Part shown: piece after piece, positions 1-7,793 of the stretch | How positions within the stretch are numbered: the stretch's first letter is position 1 | How the letters are laid out: each line of letters starts with the position of its first letter | Assembly (NCBI RefSeq): GCF_002736105.1 | Contig: NZ_CP024123.1 | Location: forward strand, 736,001-800,000 | Direction: 5' to 3' | DNA: 64,000 nt | From: Solibacillus sp. R5-41 | GTDB lineage: Bacteria; Bacillota; Bacilli; Bacillales_A; Planococcaceae | Notes under the pieces: generated by a model | The model's database searches: none | The model's input: the letters and a program-made list of their open reading frames with translations, nothing else | Told to the model about the DNA's origin: nothing | Made by a program: the position numbers and the translations under genes

Positions 1-115
1 TCCTAAAAAAGGGAGGAGTTGATTTCCATTCCGGTTCGGTCGCTTTCTGCGGGCCTTGCACAAAGCACACAGATGAGTCGTACAGATTTATGCTAACATT
101 GTCTGTGCGCCTCAT

Positions 116-166
116 GTGCTTAGCCAGCCAAATAAGAGCACACTATATTAGAATCGATATTAGAAG
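116..166 (+). repeat. Leader element shared with the trkH upstream region (copy A)
   Basis: About 50 bp upstream of mgtE that align with 28836-28884, upstream of the TrkH-type gene. Shared blocks include CTTAG-CAGC-AA, GCACAC and ATTAGAATC. By eye about 70 percent of positions agree. The rest of 1-321 holds a GCTTTCTGCGGGC block like common degenerate Bacillaceae repeats. I could not find the conserved segments of the M-box magnesium riboswitch here. Confidence 0.45.
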
Positions 167-321
167 TTAATTTTTTCCCAACTTCAAAATTTACAAAGTA
201 GTAGAAATTACACAAGTAACGTGCAAATAGACTATAGTTAGGTTAAGGAGATGCTTGACGAAAGTCTACGTTACGTACTAAAATAATGCGTTATCAAAAA
301 ATCGAGAGGAGGGGAACGAGC

Positions 322-1698
322 ATGATAGAAGAAAAATCCACGAATAAGGAAGTCCAATATGATGGAGAATTGTTGCGAATACTCTTATTAGAAGAAAATA
401 TTGAAGTATTTCGTGAACATTTTTTAGTGCTTCACCCGTATGATCAAGCCCAGTTTTATGAAGAGGTGGGACCAGACATACGACAGATCATCTATCGCTT
501 TTTATCCCCTCAAGAAATGGCAACGATTTTTGAAGCAATTGAGCTAGATGATGATGAATATGAAGACTTTTTAAAAGAGATGGATACCGCATACGGTGCA
601 GCAATGCTCAGTTTCATGTATGCCGATGATGCCGTTGACGTTTTAAATGAATTAGATAATGAGCAACGAGAAAGCTATTTAGAAATGATGGATAGTGAAA
701 CCGTTGAAGAAATTAATGAATTATTAGGCTACGAAGAATATACAGCCGGTGCCATCATGACAACCGAATATGTTACGATTTTAGAAACATCCACTGTGCG
801 CTCGGCTATGACCGTTCTCCGTAAAGAGGCACCAACGGCGGAAACAATTTATTATATATTTGTTGTTAATGATGGCCATCAATTAACAGGTGTTATGTCT
901 TTACGTGATTTAATTATTGCAAATGAAGATACACTGATTCGTGACATTATGAGCGATCGTGTCGTATCCGTAAAAATAACAGATGACCAAGAAGACATTG
1001 CGCATATTATGAAAGATTATAACTTTTTAGCGATTCCGGTTATTAATGATAACCTAGAACTGCAAGGGATTATTACCGTCGATGATATTATTGACGTTAT
1101 TGATGAAGAAGCAGAGGACGATTACTCCAAATTAGCGGGTATTTCGGATATGGATGATATCGATGCAGGACCAATTAAAGCGGCAGGAAAACGCCTACCA
1201 TGGCTCATTATTCTTTTATTTTTAGGAATGTTTACGTCCAGTCTAATGGGCATTTTTGAAGCGACATTGGATAAAGTGGCATTGCTTGCAACATTTATTC
1301 CGCTCATTTCAGGAACATCCGGAAATAGCGGTACACAAGCACTTGCTGTTGCCGTACGAGGTATTGCAACAGGGGATATTGGTGGGAAGAGCAAGTTTAG
1401 GCTTATTTTACGTGAGTTAGGCACAGGTGTCATTATGGGGCTTGTGAGTGGTGCACTTGTTGTCGGCGTTATTTTTATTTGGAAACAGACATTAATAATT
1501 GGCTTATTAGTAGGAGCAGCCATTTGTTGTTCTATTATTGTGGCAACATTAGCTGGATCATTCATCCCATTATTAATGCATAAAATGGGAGTTGACCCTG
1601 CTGTTGCATCGGGTCCATTTATTACGACATTAAATGATGTAACGAGTATTGTTATCTACTTAGGTCTAGCTTCCGCGTTTATTAGTCAAATTATGTGA
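322..1698 (+). CDS. mgtE: Magnesium transporter MgtE
   Basis: MgtE is a homodimeric inner-membrane magnesium channel gated by its cytosolic magnesium-sensing domains. The 458-residue product has the family order: an acidic MgtE N domain (roughly 15-120), two CBS domains (roughly 125-260), then about five membrane helices from residue 285 on. The pore-helix signature GTSGNSGTQALAVAVRG matches the family motif. An ATG at 286 is open in frame, but GAGGAGG at 305-311 points to the ATG at 322. A small gene follows 50 bp downstream without a terminator between them, so the two may be cotranscribed. No magnesium riboswitch was recognised upstream. Length and domain order are normal for the family. 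Confidence 0.93.
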   Translation: MIEEKSTNKEVQYDGELLRILLLEENIEVFREHFLVLHPYDQAQFYEEVGPDIRQIIYRFLSPQEMATIFEAIELDDDEYEDFLKEMDTAYGAAMLSFMYADDAVDVLNELDNEQRESYLEMMDSETVEEINELLGYEEYTAGAIMTTEYVTILETSTVRSAMTVLRKEAPTAETIYYIFVVNDGHQLTGVMSLRDLIIANEDTLIRDIMSDRVVSVKITDDQEDIAHIMKDYNFLAIPVINDNLELQGIITVDDIIDVIDEEAEDDYSKLAGISDMDDIDAGPIKAAGKRLPWLIILLFLGMFTSSLMGIFEATLDKVALLATFIPLISGTSGNSGTQALAVAVRGIATGDIGGKSKFRLILRELGTGVIMGLVSGALVVGVIFIWKQTLIIGLLVGAAICCSIIVATLAGSFIPLLMHKMGVDPAVASGPFITTLNDVTSIVIYLGLASAFISQIM

Positions 1699-1748
1699 CG
1701 AACAGGATGGACGTCTATTGCATATTGTAAGAAAAAAGGATGTGTATT

Positions 1749-2066
1749 ATGGAAATTCATCCGTTACTCTTTATTAATACGCCAAGCTTTTACCGTGAGC
1801 CGATTGAAATTGAGGAAAGTACGTCGGTTTATGAACTACTTTCCACCCCGCCTGAAAAAATTCAAAACTCATTAATTGCAAGGCAACTCCATTTCTTCTC
1901 AAGGCCTTCGAAAGATCCAAGACCCTTATTACTTGTGCTAAAGTCTGGTGAGAAATTTGTCGCATCGATTGAAAATTTGAATGAATGTGAAGTGAGATTG
2001 CAGTGTTTTGATAGCGTACGAATTATTAATGGCAATGAAATTGTTGCGATTTATAGTTCTTCATAA
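1749..2066 (+). CDS. Conserved small protein of unknown function
   Basis: A soluble protein of about 105 residues with no signal peptide or membrane segment. The sequence is a mix of charged and hydrophobic stretches, and the C-terminal half (LLLVLKSGEKFVASIENLNECEVRLQ, broken by charged residues) looks like a small beta-rich fold. I chose the ATG at 1749 because AAAAAAGGAT at 1732-1741 sits 8 nt before it; the upstream ATG at 1740 would have no usable site. It follows mgtE closely and ends in a strong terminator, so it probably shares the mgtE transcript. I do not recognise the family. Confidence 0.7.
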   Translation: MEIHPLLFINTPSFYREPIEIEESTSVYELLSTPPEKIQNSLIARQLHFFSRPSKDPRPLLLVLKSGEKFVASIENLNECEVRLQCFDSVRIINGNEIVAIYSSS

Positions 2067-2069
2067 AGA

Positions 2070-2103
2070 AATGGGAAGCCTTTGGTCGGGCTTCCCATTT
2101 TTG
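2070..2103 (+). terminator. Rho-independent terminator after the mgtE unit
   Basis: The arms GGGAAGCC and GGCTTCCC flank a short loop and are followed by a T-run. It ends the mgtE and small-gene transcript just before the convergent coat gene. Confidence 0.9.
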
Positions 2104-2152
2104 CACGTTTAAGTGAAATATATAATCATAGGTTAATGACATTGGTTAAAAA

Positions 2153-2668
2153 TTAGTTACAAACTCCAAGGTTTACGTCAGCGATACATTGTACTGCGCA
2201 GAAACAATCAAGATCAACTGTGATACAGCTATCTGATGGAGCAAAATGAACTACTTCACACACTTTACGCATGTTAATTTCACAACCGTGGTCATGTATT
2301 AATTGCACAGGGTCTCTACATTCGTCTAAAGGAATAAGTACACGTAATGTCGCACAGCAACTATCGAATACATCCTCTACACGGAAATAAATTGATGTAC
2401 AAATATCGCAAGGCATATCAGTAGAACTAAATGTTGCAAAGAATGGGCATCCAGTTTTTGTTAATAATGTAAAAACACGAGTATCAGCAGAATGACGTGC
2501 TGGACTAACGATGCCTCCTAGTGGTTCTAAGAAACAGTTCGTTGTACAACTTGAACATTCATTTTGAGTTGCTGCATTTTGAATTTCTAAAATAGAGCGC
2601 ACAACTTCACATACACATCCGCGTTTTGAAGAGTGGCCGCCAGTATCATTACCTCTTCCACATCCCAT
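2153..2668 (-). CDS. Spore coat protein of the CotY/CotZ (ExsY) family
   Basis: Cys-rich outer coat or exosporium protein of the CotY/CotZ/ExsY family; these proteins self-assemble into disulfide-linked sheets on the spore surface. The 171-residue product begins MGCGRGND and carries the family's Cys pattern (GCVCEVVRSIL, CSSCTTNCF, CDICTSIYFRVEDV, CCATLRVL, the C-terminal DLDCFCAVQCI). Start chosen at 2668 because GGAGGTGA lies just upstream on the minus strand; the more upstream ATG overlaps that site. A CATATTGTA stretch (complement of 2702-2710) fits the CATANNNTA -10 shape of sigma-E/sigma-K promoters, but I found no convincing -35. CotY and CotZ cannot be told apart by eye. Confidence 0.88.
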   Translation of the reverse strand: MGCGRGNDTGGHSSKRGCVCEVVRSILEIQNAATQNECSSCTTNCFLEPLGGIVSPARHSADTRVFTLLTKTGCPFFATFSSTDMPCDICTSIYFRVEDVFDSCCATLRVLIPLDECRDPVQLIHDHGCEINMRKVCEVVHFAPSDSCITVDLDCFCAVQCIADVNLGVCN

Positions 2669-2748
2669 AAATTTCACCTCCATTCAATCTTAAATTCTCT
2701 CTACAATATGACCGATATGCAAATTGACTCGGGCGATTGTGAACCCTT

Positions 2749-2830
2749 ATTAACTTCTTTCAGCAGAACTCACCTCAATAAGTAGTGAGATAAATGCGGT
2801 TATTCGTTTTTACTTCAGTGGGTGTTCAAA
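2749..2830 (+). repeat. Interspersed repeat, copy R1 (left part only)
   Basis: Begins with the family left end TTAACTTCTTTCAGCAGAA and continues through the block resembling AGTAGTGAGATAAATGC and TTCAGTGGGTGTTCAAA. The central palindrome and right-end hairpin seen in full copies are missing. Confidence 0.8.
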
Positions 2831-2958
2831 GTGTCATTGGAATAGTTAAACGCTAGCTAAGGAATGTCACGTCTTGCTGCAATACCTAAATGATTAACAT
2901 CCTTTACGAGCACAAGTGAATTATATCGAGGCATAATTGATTGTTGGTCCTTACATAA

Positions 2959-2988
2959 TGAATAAATAAAAAATGGAAAGGCAATACT
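2959..2988 (+). promoter_or_regulatory. Sigma-G-like promoter of the spoVA unit
   Basis: TGAATA at 2959-2964 and CAATACT at 2982-2988 are separated by 17 nt. This is close to the forespore sigma-G pattern (TGAATA, about 17 nt, CATACTA). Transcription would begin near 2995, which favours the TTG start at 3022 over the one at 2989. Known biology agrees: spoVA operons are forespore-expressed. Confidence 0.6.
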
Positions 2989-3021
2989 TTGAGAAAAGAA
3001 TTCAAAAAAGGGGGGATCCAA

Positions 3022-3423
3022 TTGCGAAAATGGATTGTCGTATTAAGTTTCGTATTATTGGTAGTTGGCTGTGATGAACGTGAAAAGGTTGCCGTATATC
3101 AATCTGTCAACGATGAACAAAATAAGCAAGAAATTCAGCATTTATTGAAGGAAGCGAATGTCATTGACGAGGCGAATGTTATTTTATTAAATGATGAGTT
3201 ATTTGTAGCGATGCAAGTGAAGCCGTGGAAAAAATGGAATCGAATGAAAGTGGAAGAAAGCTGGAAGAAAAAACTAGAGCAAAAATTTACGGATTTGAAC
3301 GTGACGGTTTCAACTGACTTCAAGCTGTTTTGGGAAACCTCGAAGATTTTAGAAGAACAGGATCAACAAGACGTTCATGAGAAAATCCAGGTTTTAAAAA
3401 AGCTAGCTAAGGAGGAAACGTAA
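3022..3423 (+). CDS. Sporulation lipoprotein, YhcN/YlaJ type
   Basis: A secreted lipoprotein of 133 residues. The start MRKWIVVLSFVLLVVGC is a lipoprotein signal peptide with lipobox LVVGC, so the mature protein would begin at Cys17 and face the space between spore membranes. The rest is Lys/Glu-rich, with a beta-alpha pattern (NVILLNDELFVAMQV, then a KKLEQKF helix) typical of the YhcN/YlaJ group, members of which often sit at the head of spoVA operons. The TTG at 3022 is preceded by GGGGGG at 3010-3015. It is followed 1 nt later by spoVAC, whose binding site lies inside its 3' end. Confidence 0.75.
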   Translation: MRKWIVVLSFVLLVVGCDEREKVAVYQSVNDEQNKQEIQHLLKEANVIDEANVILLNDELFVAMQVKPWKKWNRMKVEESWKKKLEQKFTDLNVTVSTDFKLFWETSKILEEQDQQDVHEKIQVLKKLAKEET

Positions 3424-3424
3424 A

Positions 3425-3880
3425 TTGAAAGAACAACAATATAACACACTCAAGGACCAAATATCGCCACCAACTCCTTATGCACTTAATTTATTGAAGG
3501 CTTTTGTTGTAGGAGGACTCATTTGTGTGATTGGACAAGGGATCTCCTTATTTTACATGATTTTTTTCGATTTTACAGAACGAACAGTAGGGAATCCTAC
3601 CGTTGCCACGATGATATTTATTGCAATGATTTTAACCGGTCTTGGACAATATCGAAAGCTAGGACAATTTGCTGGTGCAGGAAGCGCTGTTCCAGTTACT
3701 GGATTTGGCAATGCTGTCATTTCAGCAGCGATCGAACATAAATCAGAAGGGCTTGTACTCGGCGTTGGTGGAAATATGTTTAAGCTCGCTGGTTCGGTCA
3801 TTTTATTTGGGGTTGTCTCCGCCTTTTTCGTTACGCTTATTAAATTGATTTTAGTATCGGTAGGTGTGGCCTCATGGTAA
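3425..3880 (+). CDS. spoVAC: Stage V sporulation protein AC
   Basis: SpoVAC is an integral protein of the spore inner membrane and part of the channel that loads dipicolinic acid into the forespore and releases it in germination; in B. subtilis it behaves as a mechanosensitive channel. The 151-residue product has about four hydrophobic segments and the family features LLKAFVVGGLICVIGQ near the N terminus and AGAGSAVPVTGFGNAVISAA in the middle. The start is TTG, with AAGGAGG at 3409-3415. Its last codons overlap the start of spoVAD by 7 nt, so the two are translationally coupled. Confidence 0.95.
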   Translation: MKEQQYNTLKDQISPPTPYALNLLKAFVVGGLICVIGQGISLFYMIFFDFTERTVGNPTVATMIFIAMILTGLGQYRKLGQFAGAGSAVPVTGFGNAVISAAIEHKSEGLVLGVGGNMFKLAGSVILFGVVSAFFVTLIKLILVSVGVASW

Positions 3881-4869
3881 TTATTTTTCATTCAAAGCCG
3901 TCTATATTAGCAGCTGCCGCAATCGTAGGGCCACTGGAGAAGCGTAGTGTTTTTCATTCCTATTTTGATAAAGTGCTTACTGATGAAAGAGCGAACAAAA
4001 ATACGAATGAACAAGGACATGTTTTACTTATTTCGGAAGCATGTAAAGTGATTTTAGAAAAGTCGAATTTGAATAATTTGGATATCGATTATTTTTTAGG
4101 TGGCGATTTGATCAATCAAATGACACCGACGAATTTTGCAGCAAGGGAATTGGCCATTTCATTTATTGGTTTGTTTTCGGCTTGTGCGACATCAGTTTCT
4201 TCTGTTATTATAGCGGCTTTACTGACTGAGCTTGGTGCTAGTGAATTTGCGATTGCTGGTGCGTCGAGTCAACACAATGCAGTAGAGAGGCAATTCCGCT
4301 ATCCTGTTGCTTATGGGGCCCAAAAGCCAGCAACTGCTCAGTGGACAGTAACAGGTGCAGGATTTGTGCTTATAGGAAAACATCATGAGCAGTTTCCAGC
4401 TATTGAAGCCGCGACGATTGGCAAGGTGATTGACTATGGCGCAACGGATCCACTCCATATGGGAGGCGCAATGGCACCTGCTGCTTTTGAAACGATCCAA
4501 GCTCATTTGAAGAAGCGCGGTCAAAAAATTCAAGATTACGATGTCATCATGACAGGGGATTTAGGGAAAATTGGCTTAAAAATAGTAAAGGCGATGTTTG
4601 CCCAAAGTGGAACGTCTAAGGAAGATTTGGCGAGGTTTCGCGATGCTGGTGCTGAATTTTATGGAGAAGATACAGCATTTCAAGCGGGTGCGAGTGGGGC
4701 GGGCTGTTCTGCATCGGTATACTATAGCTATTTACTTGAACAATTTAAAAGCGGTCGCTATAAAAAAGCGCTTCTTGTCGCAACGGGTGCATTGCTTTCA
4801 CCCTTATCGTTCCAACAAGGCGAAACAATTCCTTGTACGGCACATGCGATTGAACTTGGAATGGGGTGA
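3874..4869 (+). CDS. spoVAD: Stage V sporulation protein AD
   Basis: SpoVAD is the soluble, membrane-associated subunit of the SpoVA channel. It has a thiolase-like fold and binds dipicolinic acid. The 331-residue product is near the normal family length (about 335-340). Recognisable segments are the N-terminal SKPSILAAAAIVGPLE, the GGDLINQMTPTNFAARE loop, GLFSACATSV around the position of the thiolase active-site Cys, and the C-terminal GALLSPLSFQQGETIPC. It overlaps spoVAC by 7 nt and runs directly into spoVAE. Confidence 0.96.
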   Translation: MVIIFHSKPSILAAAAIVGPLEKRSVFHSYFDKVLTDERANKNTNEQGHVLLISEACKVILEKSNLNNLDIDYFLGGDLINQMTPTNFAARELAISFIGLFSACATSVSSVIIAALLTELGASEFAIAGASSQHNAVERQFRYPVAYGAQKPATAQWTVTGAGFVLIGKHHEQFPAIEAATIGKVIDYGATDPLHMGGAMAPAAFETIQAHLKKRGQKIQDYDVIMTGDLGKIGLKIVKAMFAQSGTSKEDLARFRDAGAEFYGEDTAFQAGASGAGCSASVYYSYLLEQFKSGRYKKALLVATGALLSPLSFQQGETIPCTAHAIELGMG

Positions 4870-4875
4870 TTGAGC

Positions 4876-5241
4876 ATGGAGTTTACATTTTTATTTGCCT
4901 TTCTAATAGGTGGAACTATTTGTCTGATTGGTCAATTGCTGATGGATGTTGCTAAATTAACACCAGGGCATACATTATCCATTTTGGTTGTTTGTGGCGC
5001 CATTTTAGACGGTTTGGGATTGTATGAGCCACTAATTGACCTTGCTGGAGCAGGGGCTACGATACCTATTACATCATTCGGAAATTCATTGACACACGGT
5101 GCGATGGCTGAAGCAGAAAAGCATGGTTGGATTGGTGTTTTAACAGGTATGTTTGAAGTGACAAGTTCAGGAATAAGTGCGGCCATCCTTTTTGGTTTTA
5201 TTGCGGCAATTATTTTTAAGTCAAAAGGAAAAGTAGACTAG
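4876..5241 (+). CDS. spoVAE: Stage V sporulation protein AE (SpoVAEb type)
   Basis: Small polytopic protein of the SpoVA channel, about 121 residues with three or four membrane segments. It is distantly similar to SpoVAC, with the same GG-ICLIGQ start and [16 protein letters not shown] core. I place the start at ATG 4876, which has GGGGTGA 6 nt upstream inside the end of spoVAD; a TTG at 4870 right after the spoVAD stop codon is also open but lacks spacing. It is the last gene of the spoVA unit. SpoVAC, AD and AEb are the three components conserved across spore formers. Confidence 0.94.
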   Translation: MEFTFLFAFLIGGTICLIGQLLMDVAKLTPGHTLSILVVCGAILDGLGLYEPLIDLAGAGATIPITSFGNSLTHGAMAEAEKHGWIGVLTGMFEVTSSGISAAILFGFIAAIIFKSKGKVD

Positions 5242-5304
5242 ACTATAACCCTCTTTTTATTATTTTGTTGTGCATACACTACAAAATAGGAAGGAGGGAT
5301 TTTT

Positions 5305-5445
5305 GTGTCTGGATATGGAGGTTGGCAACAACAATGTTGCAACTATGAGTCACCAGCGTATAATAACTGTAACAACAGCGGTACTTTCGTTCTAATCGTT
5401 GTACTATTCATCCTACTTATTATTGTTGGTAGCGTATTTATTTAA
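5305..5445 (+). CDS. Tiny sporulation membrane protein, YjcZ family
   Basis: A 46-residue protein, with a Gly/Tyr/Asn/Cys-rich head (MSGYGGWQQQCCNYESPAYN) and a single C-terminal membrane helix (GTFVLIVVLFILLIIVGSV). This layout is the hallmark of the YjcZ/YrzQ family of tiny bacillal membrane proteins, many of which are made in the mother cell and end up in the spore coat. GTG start with AAGGAGGG at 5291-5298. Its stop codon TAA is also the first part of repeat copy R2. In B. subtilis yjcZ also lies near spoVIF and yjcF-G-H, as here. Confidence 0.88.
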   Translation: MSGYGGWQQQCCNYESPAYNNCNNSGTFVLIVVLFILLIIVGSVFI

Positions 5446-5600
5446 CTTGTGTCAGCAGAATTCCCTTCCGTTTAGCAGTGGTGGGATGAATGCCAAATAT
5501 GCACTTAATTCAGTGGTTATTAAAGCTCCGGTGGATGTCGCAGGTTTTTTCGAGCTCGCTCGAAAAAATCTGGACTAAAGTTAGGAGAGGCGTAATTGAT
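5442..5600 (+). repeat. Interspersed repeat, copy R2 (full length)
   Basis: Left end TTAACTTGTGTCAGCAGAA starts on the yjcZ stop codon. The middle has AGTGGTGGGATGAATGCCAA and GTGGATGTC. The palindrome TTTTTTCGAGCTCGCTCGAA begins at 5545. The right end is GGCGTAATTGAT at 5589-5600, directly before the spoVIF ribosome binding site. Confidence 0.9.
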
Positions 5601-5613
5601 AGGAGAGGCTTAG

Positions 5614-5862
5614 ATGGATAAATCTTTTTTTAAAAAAGTAGAAAATAAAACTGGAATGGGCATTGATGAAATTATGAATTTAGCGAATGCCCTTACCCAC
5701 GCAAATTTCTCCGATGAAAAGCAAGTTCGGAAAATTGTTAAAAAGGTAAGTCAAATCGCCAATAAACCGATCACAAAAGACTTGGAAGAAAAAATTGTGC
5801 AATCGATTTTAAAAGATGGGCATTCGTTAGATTTCAGTAAAATTGAAAAGTTAATGCGATAA
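5614..5862 (+). CDS. spoVIF: Stage VI sporulation protein F
   Basis: A small basic protein of 82 residues. The start MDKSFFKKVENKTGMGIDEI, the middle HANFSDEKQVRKIVKKV and the end fit SpoVIF (formerly YjcC), a sigma-K-dependent protein needed for proper outer coat assembly in B. subtilis. It is soluble, with a predicted helical bundle and no membrane segment. The binding site AGGAGAGG at 5601-5608 begins right where repeat R2 ends, so any promoter close to the gene must lie within or upstream of the repeat. Context with the YjcZ-type gene and yjcF supports the call. Confidence 0.87.
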   Translation: MDKSFFKKVENKTGMGIDEIMNLANALTHANFSDEKQVRKIVKKVSQIANKPITKDLEEKIVQSILKDGHSLDFSKIEKLMR

Positions 5863-5867
5863 AAAAG

Positions 5868-5908
5868 AGGATGTTTAATGTTGCAAAAGCACATTAAACA
5901 TCCTTTTC
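5868..5908. terminator. Bidirectional terminator between spoVIF and yjcF
   Basis: Stem GGATGTTTAATG paired with CATTAAACATCC, with an A-run on the left and a T-run on the right. It can serve both convergent genes. Confidence 0.93.
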
Positions 5909-5923
5909 CTTAAAATATGTTGT

Positions 5924-6352
5924 TTATAGTTTCTTCTCCATGGCGCGGTGTGGAATACCAGCATCCATAAATTCGGGTGATGTCACGGTATAGTTTAGTT
6001 TTTCGTAAAATGGTACAGCATAGGATTGTGCATTTAATTTCAAGTTTTTAAAATCAAGTGCAGTAGCATGTTGCTCGACTGTTTCCATAATTAATGCACC
6101 AAGACGTTTTCCACGGTAATGACTTAGTACACAAACGCGCTCGACTTTCCCGATTTTTGGTTCGATTTCTCGAAGACGGGCAGTGGCGATTGTTTGATCA
6201 CCATCATTGACGATGAAATGAATAGCTGTTTCATCATGCTCATCTAGTTCTAAGCTGAGAGGGACCCCTTGTTCTTTCACAAAAACGTCTTTGCGAATGG
6301 AAAAAGCACGATTTCGGTCATCCTCTGTTGTTACTAACTTTACTTCAAACAC
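5924..6352 (-). CDS. yjcF: GNAT-family N-acetyltransferase YjcF
   Basis: GNAT acetyltransferase of 142 residues, matching the B. subtilis YjcF type. The acetyl-CoA binding segment is VERVCVLSHYRGKRLGALIM (R-x-x-G-x-G/A type loop) and the family C-terminal pattern is LNAQSYAVPFYEKLNY. The N-terminal block SIRKDVFVKEQGVP with LELDEHD is also typical. The acceptor substrate is unknown. GTG start with GGAG inside the end of yjcG, 3 nt after the yjcG stop, so the genes are coupled. Gene order yjcH-yjcG-yjcF matches B. subtilis. Confidence 0.9.
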   Translation of the reverse strand: MFEVKLVTTEDDRNRAFSIRKDVFVKEQGVPLSLELDEHDETAIHFIVNDGDQTIATARLREIEPKIGKVERVCVLSHYRGKRLGALIMETVEQHATALDFKNLKLNAQSYAVPFYEKLNYTVTSPEFMDAGIPHRAMEKKL

Positions 6353-6355
6353 GTA

Positions 6356-6877
6356 TTATTCAGCTCCAGTCAATTTGTATGTTTCGTATGTTGTCCAAGA
6401 GCCATCTTCTAATTGGTAGAGCAAATGAAAGCGATCCACAACGTCATGTTCATCAACACCAATCATGCGTAATTGACCGAAAATATCATCATGCTCTGAA
6501 GCGTTTAATTTTTGAGCAATTGTAATATGTGGAACAAAGACATGCTTAGGTGCACCAATATTTAGTGTTCCTTGAATAGATTTGTGTAAATTTTCTAATT
6601 GTGAAGTAGGTTCGATACGGAAAAAGATTGTATTCGTTGTCGGATAAAATGAACTAACTCGTGAAGCATGAATTTGTAACGGCGCAAACTGCGTGGAAAT
6701 TTCTTGTAACATTTTAGAAATTTCACTAATTTGAGACACATCCGCATCAAAAGCATCTTTTAATGTAAAGTGCGGCGTAACTAAAGAATAGTGTGGATCA
6801 TAACGTTTGCGATATGTGTTTGCTAAATCTTGTATTTTCTTTGATGGAAATGCAATAATACCATATTTCAAATTCAT
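6356..6877 (-). CDS. yjcG: 2H phosphoesterase / 2'-5' RNA ligase-like protein YjcG
   Basis: A 173-residue member of the two-histidine phosphoesterase superfamily. Two H-x-T/S motifs are visible: HFTLKD in the first half and HITIAQ in the second. These residues form the active site of the fold. The B. subtilis YjcG structure belongs to this group, but the physiological substrate is not known to me. TAGGGGG lies upstream of the ATG at 6877. It sits between yjcH and yjcF in one minus-strand unit. Confidence 0.88.
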   Translation of the reverse strand: MNLKYGIIAFPSKKIQDLANTYRKRYDPHYSLVTPHFTLKDAFDADVSQISEISKMLQEISTQFAPLQIHASRVSSFYPTTNTIFFRIEPTSQLENLHKSIQGTLNIGAPKHVFVPHITIAQKLNASEHDDIFGQLRMIGVDEHDVVDRFHLLYQLEDGSWTTYETYKLTGAE

Positions 6878-6952
6878 TACCCCCTAGAAATAATTTACTT
6901 TTATCCTCTAATTATAACAGAAAATTTCTGCAATAAACATTTACAACGTTCA

Positions 6953-7675
6953 TTAACCTAAAATTTTTGTCAATGCACGTTTTAGGTCAGGTTTCCAAGT
7001 TTTCCAAGTATGGTCGCCGTCAATTTCTTCATAAAACGTTTCGATACCGCGTTCTACAAAGAGTTCATGCAATAAACGGTTTGGTGTTAAGAAGTCTTTT
7101 ACTACCGAACTATTAGGGAAGCTGACTAGATCTTCACCTAGACCAATTACATGATAAGTAGCTAGTAAATCTGGGCTTTTTGCGTCTTTTACGGTTTGCA
7201 GCACATGTTCATCTACATAAGGGGATTGTAAGATGGCTTTCCCAAAAATATTAGGATAATGCAACGCTGTTAATAATGAAATCGTTGCAGCCATGGAATC
7301 TCCCATGAGTGTGCGACCCGTGCCCATTTGATGCGTCGTGAACTCTTCATCTAAATAAGGAACAAGTTCATGTGCTAAAAACCGCATGTAAGATTCAAAT
7401 TGGTCGCCTGTTGGAATGTATTTACGGCGTCGATCCGCAGCATCTATATAAGGAACACCAACAATGATGACGTTTTCGATTATATAATCGTCAATTAACT
7501 CGTCAGCTAATCGAGGAATTCCACCTAATTGGAAGTAATCTCTACCATCTGATGCGATTAAAATGTTATATTCATATAGTGGAGAATAGTTTGCTGGAAT
7601 ATAAATTAGTAATGCCAATTCTTCATCTAATGCATTGCTATAAAAAGTTATATCTTTCACTGTCCCTTTTTCCAA
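6953..7675 (-). CDS. yjcH: Putative alpha/beta-hydrolase esterase YjcH
   Basis: A serine hydrolase of the enterochelin-esterase-like (Esterase D) family. The nucleophile elbow is GDSMAATISL, the acid residue probably lies near the DLVSFP/SSVVKDFL region, and the active-site His is in EIDGDHTWKTWK near the C terminus. I place the start at the TTG at 7675 (MEKGTVKDITFYSNALDEE), preceded by AGGAGTGA. Translation further upstream gives an unrelated hydrophobic stretch that crosses the divergent promoter region. Length 240 residues. First gene of the yjcH-G-F unit. Confidence 0.85.
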   Translation of the reverse strand: MEKGTVKDITFYSNALDEELALLIYIPANYSPLYEYNILIASDGRDYFQLGGIPRLADELIDDYIIENVIIVGVPYIDAADRRRKYIPTGDQFESYMRFLAHELVPYLDEEFTTHQMGTGRTLMGDSMAATISLLTALHYPNIFGKAILQSPYVDEHVLQTVKDAKSPDLLATYHVIGLGEDLVSFPNSSVVKDFLTPNRLLHELFVERGIETFYEEIDGDHTWKTWKPDLKRALTKILG

Positions 7676-7793
7676 AAATGTCACTCCTGTCTGTGATTGT
7701 ATCGAAATTGTATCACAAAGAAAAATAAAGGTGTAATATAGAGGATGGATAGTAAAAAAATACGATAAATATAATAAAAGTGAGGATTTATAC

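Noticed and set aside
1-321. M-box magnesium riboswitch before mgtE
   Set aside because: mgtE genes often carry one, so I looked for its conserved segments (GTTAGGTGAGGCTCC and TGCTGCCC-like blocks) and found none.
1122-1565. 147-codon minus-strand frame inside mgtE
   Set aside because: It is the antisense shadow of a well-conserved gene, without a binding site.
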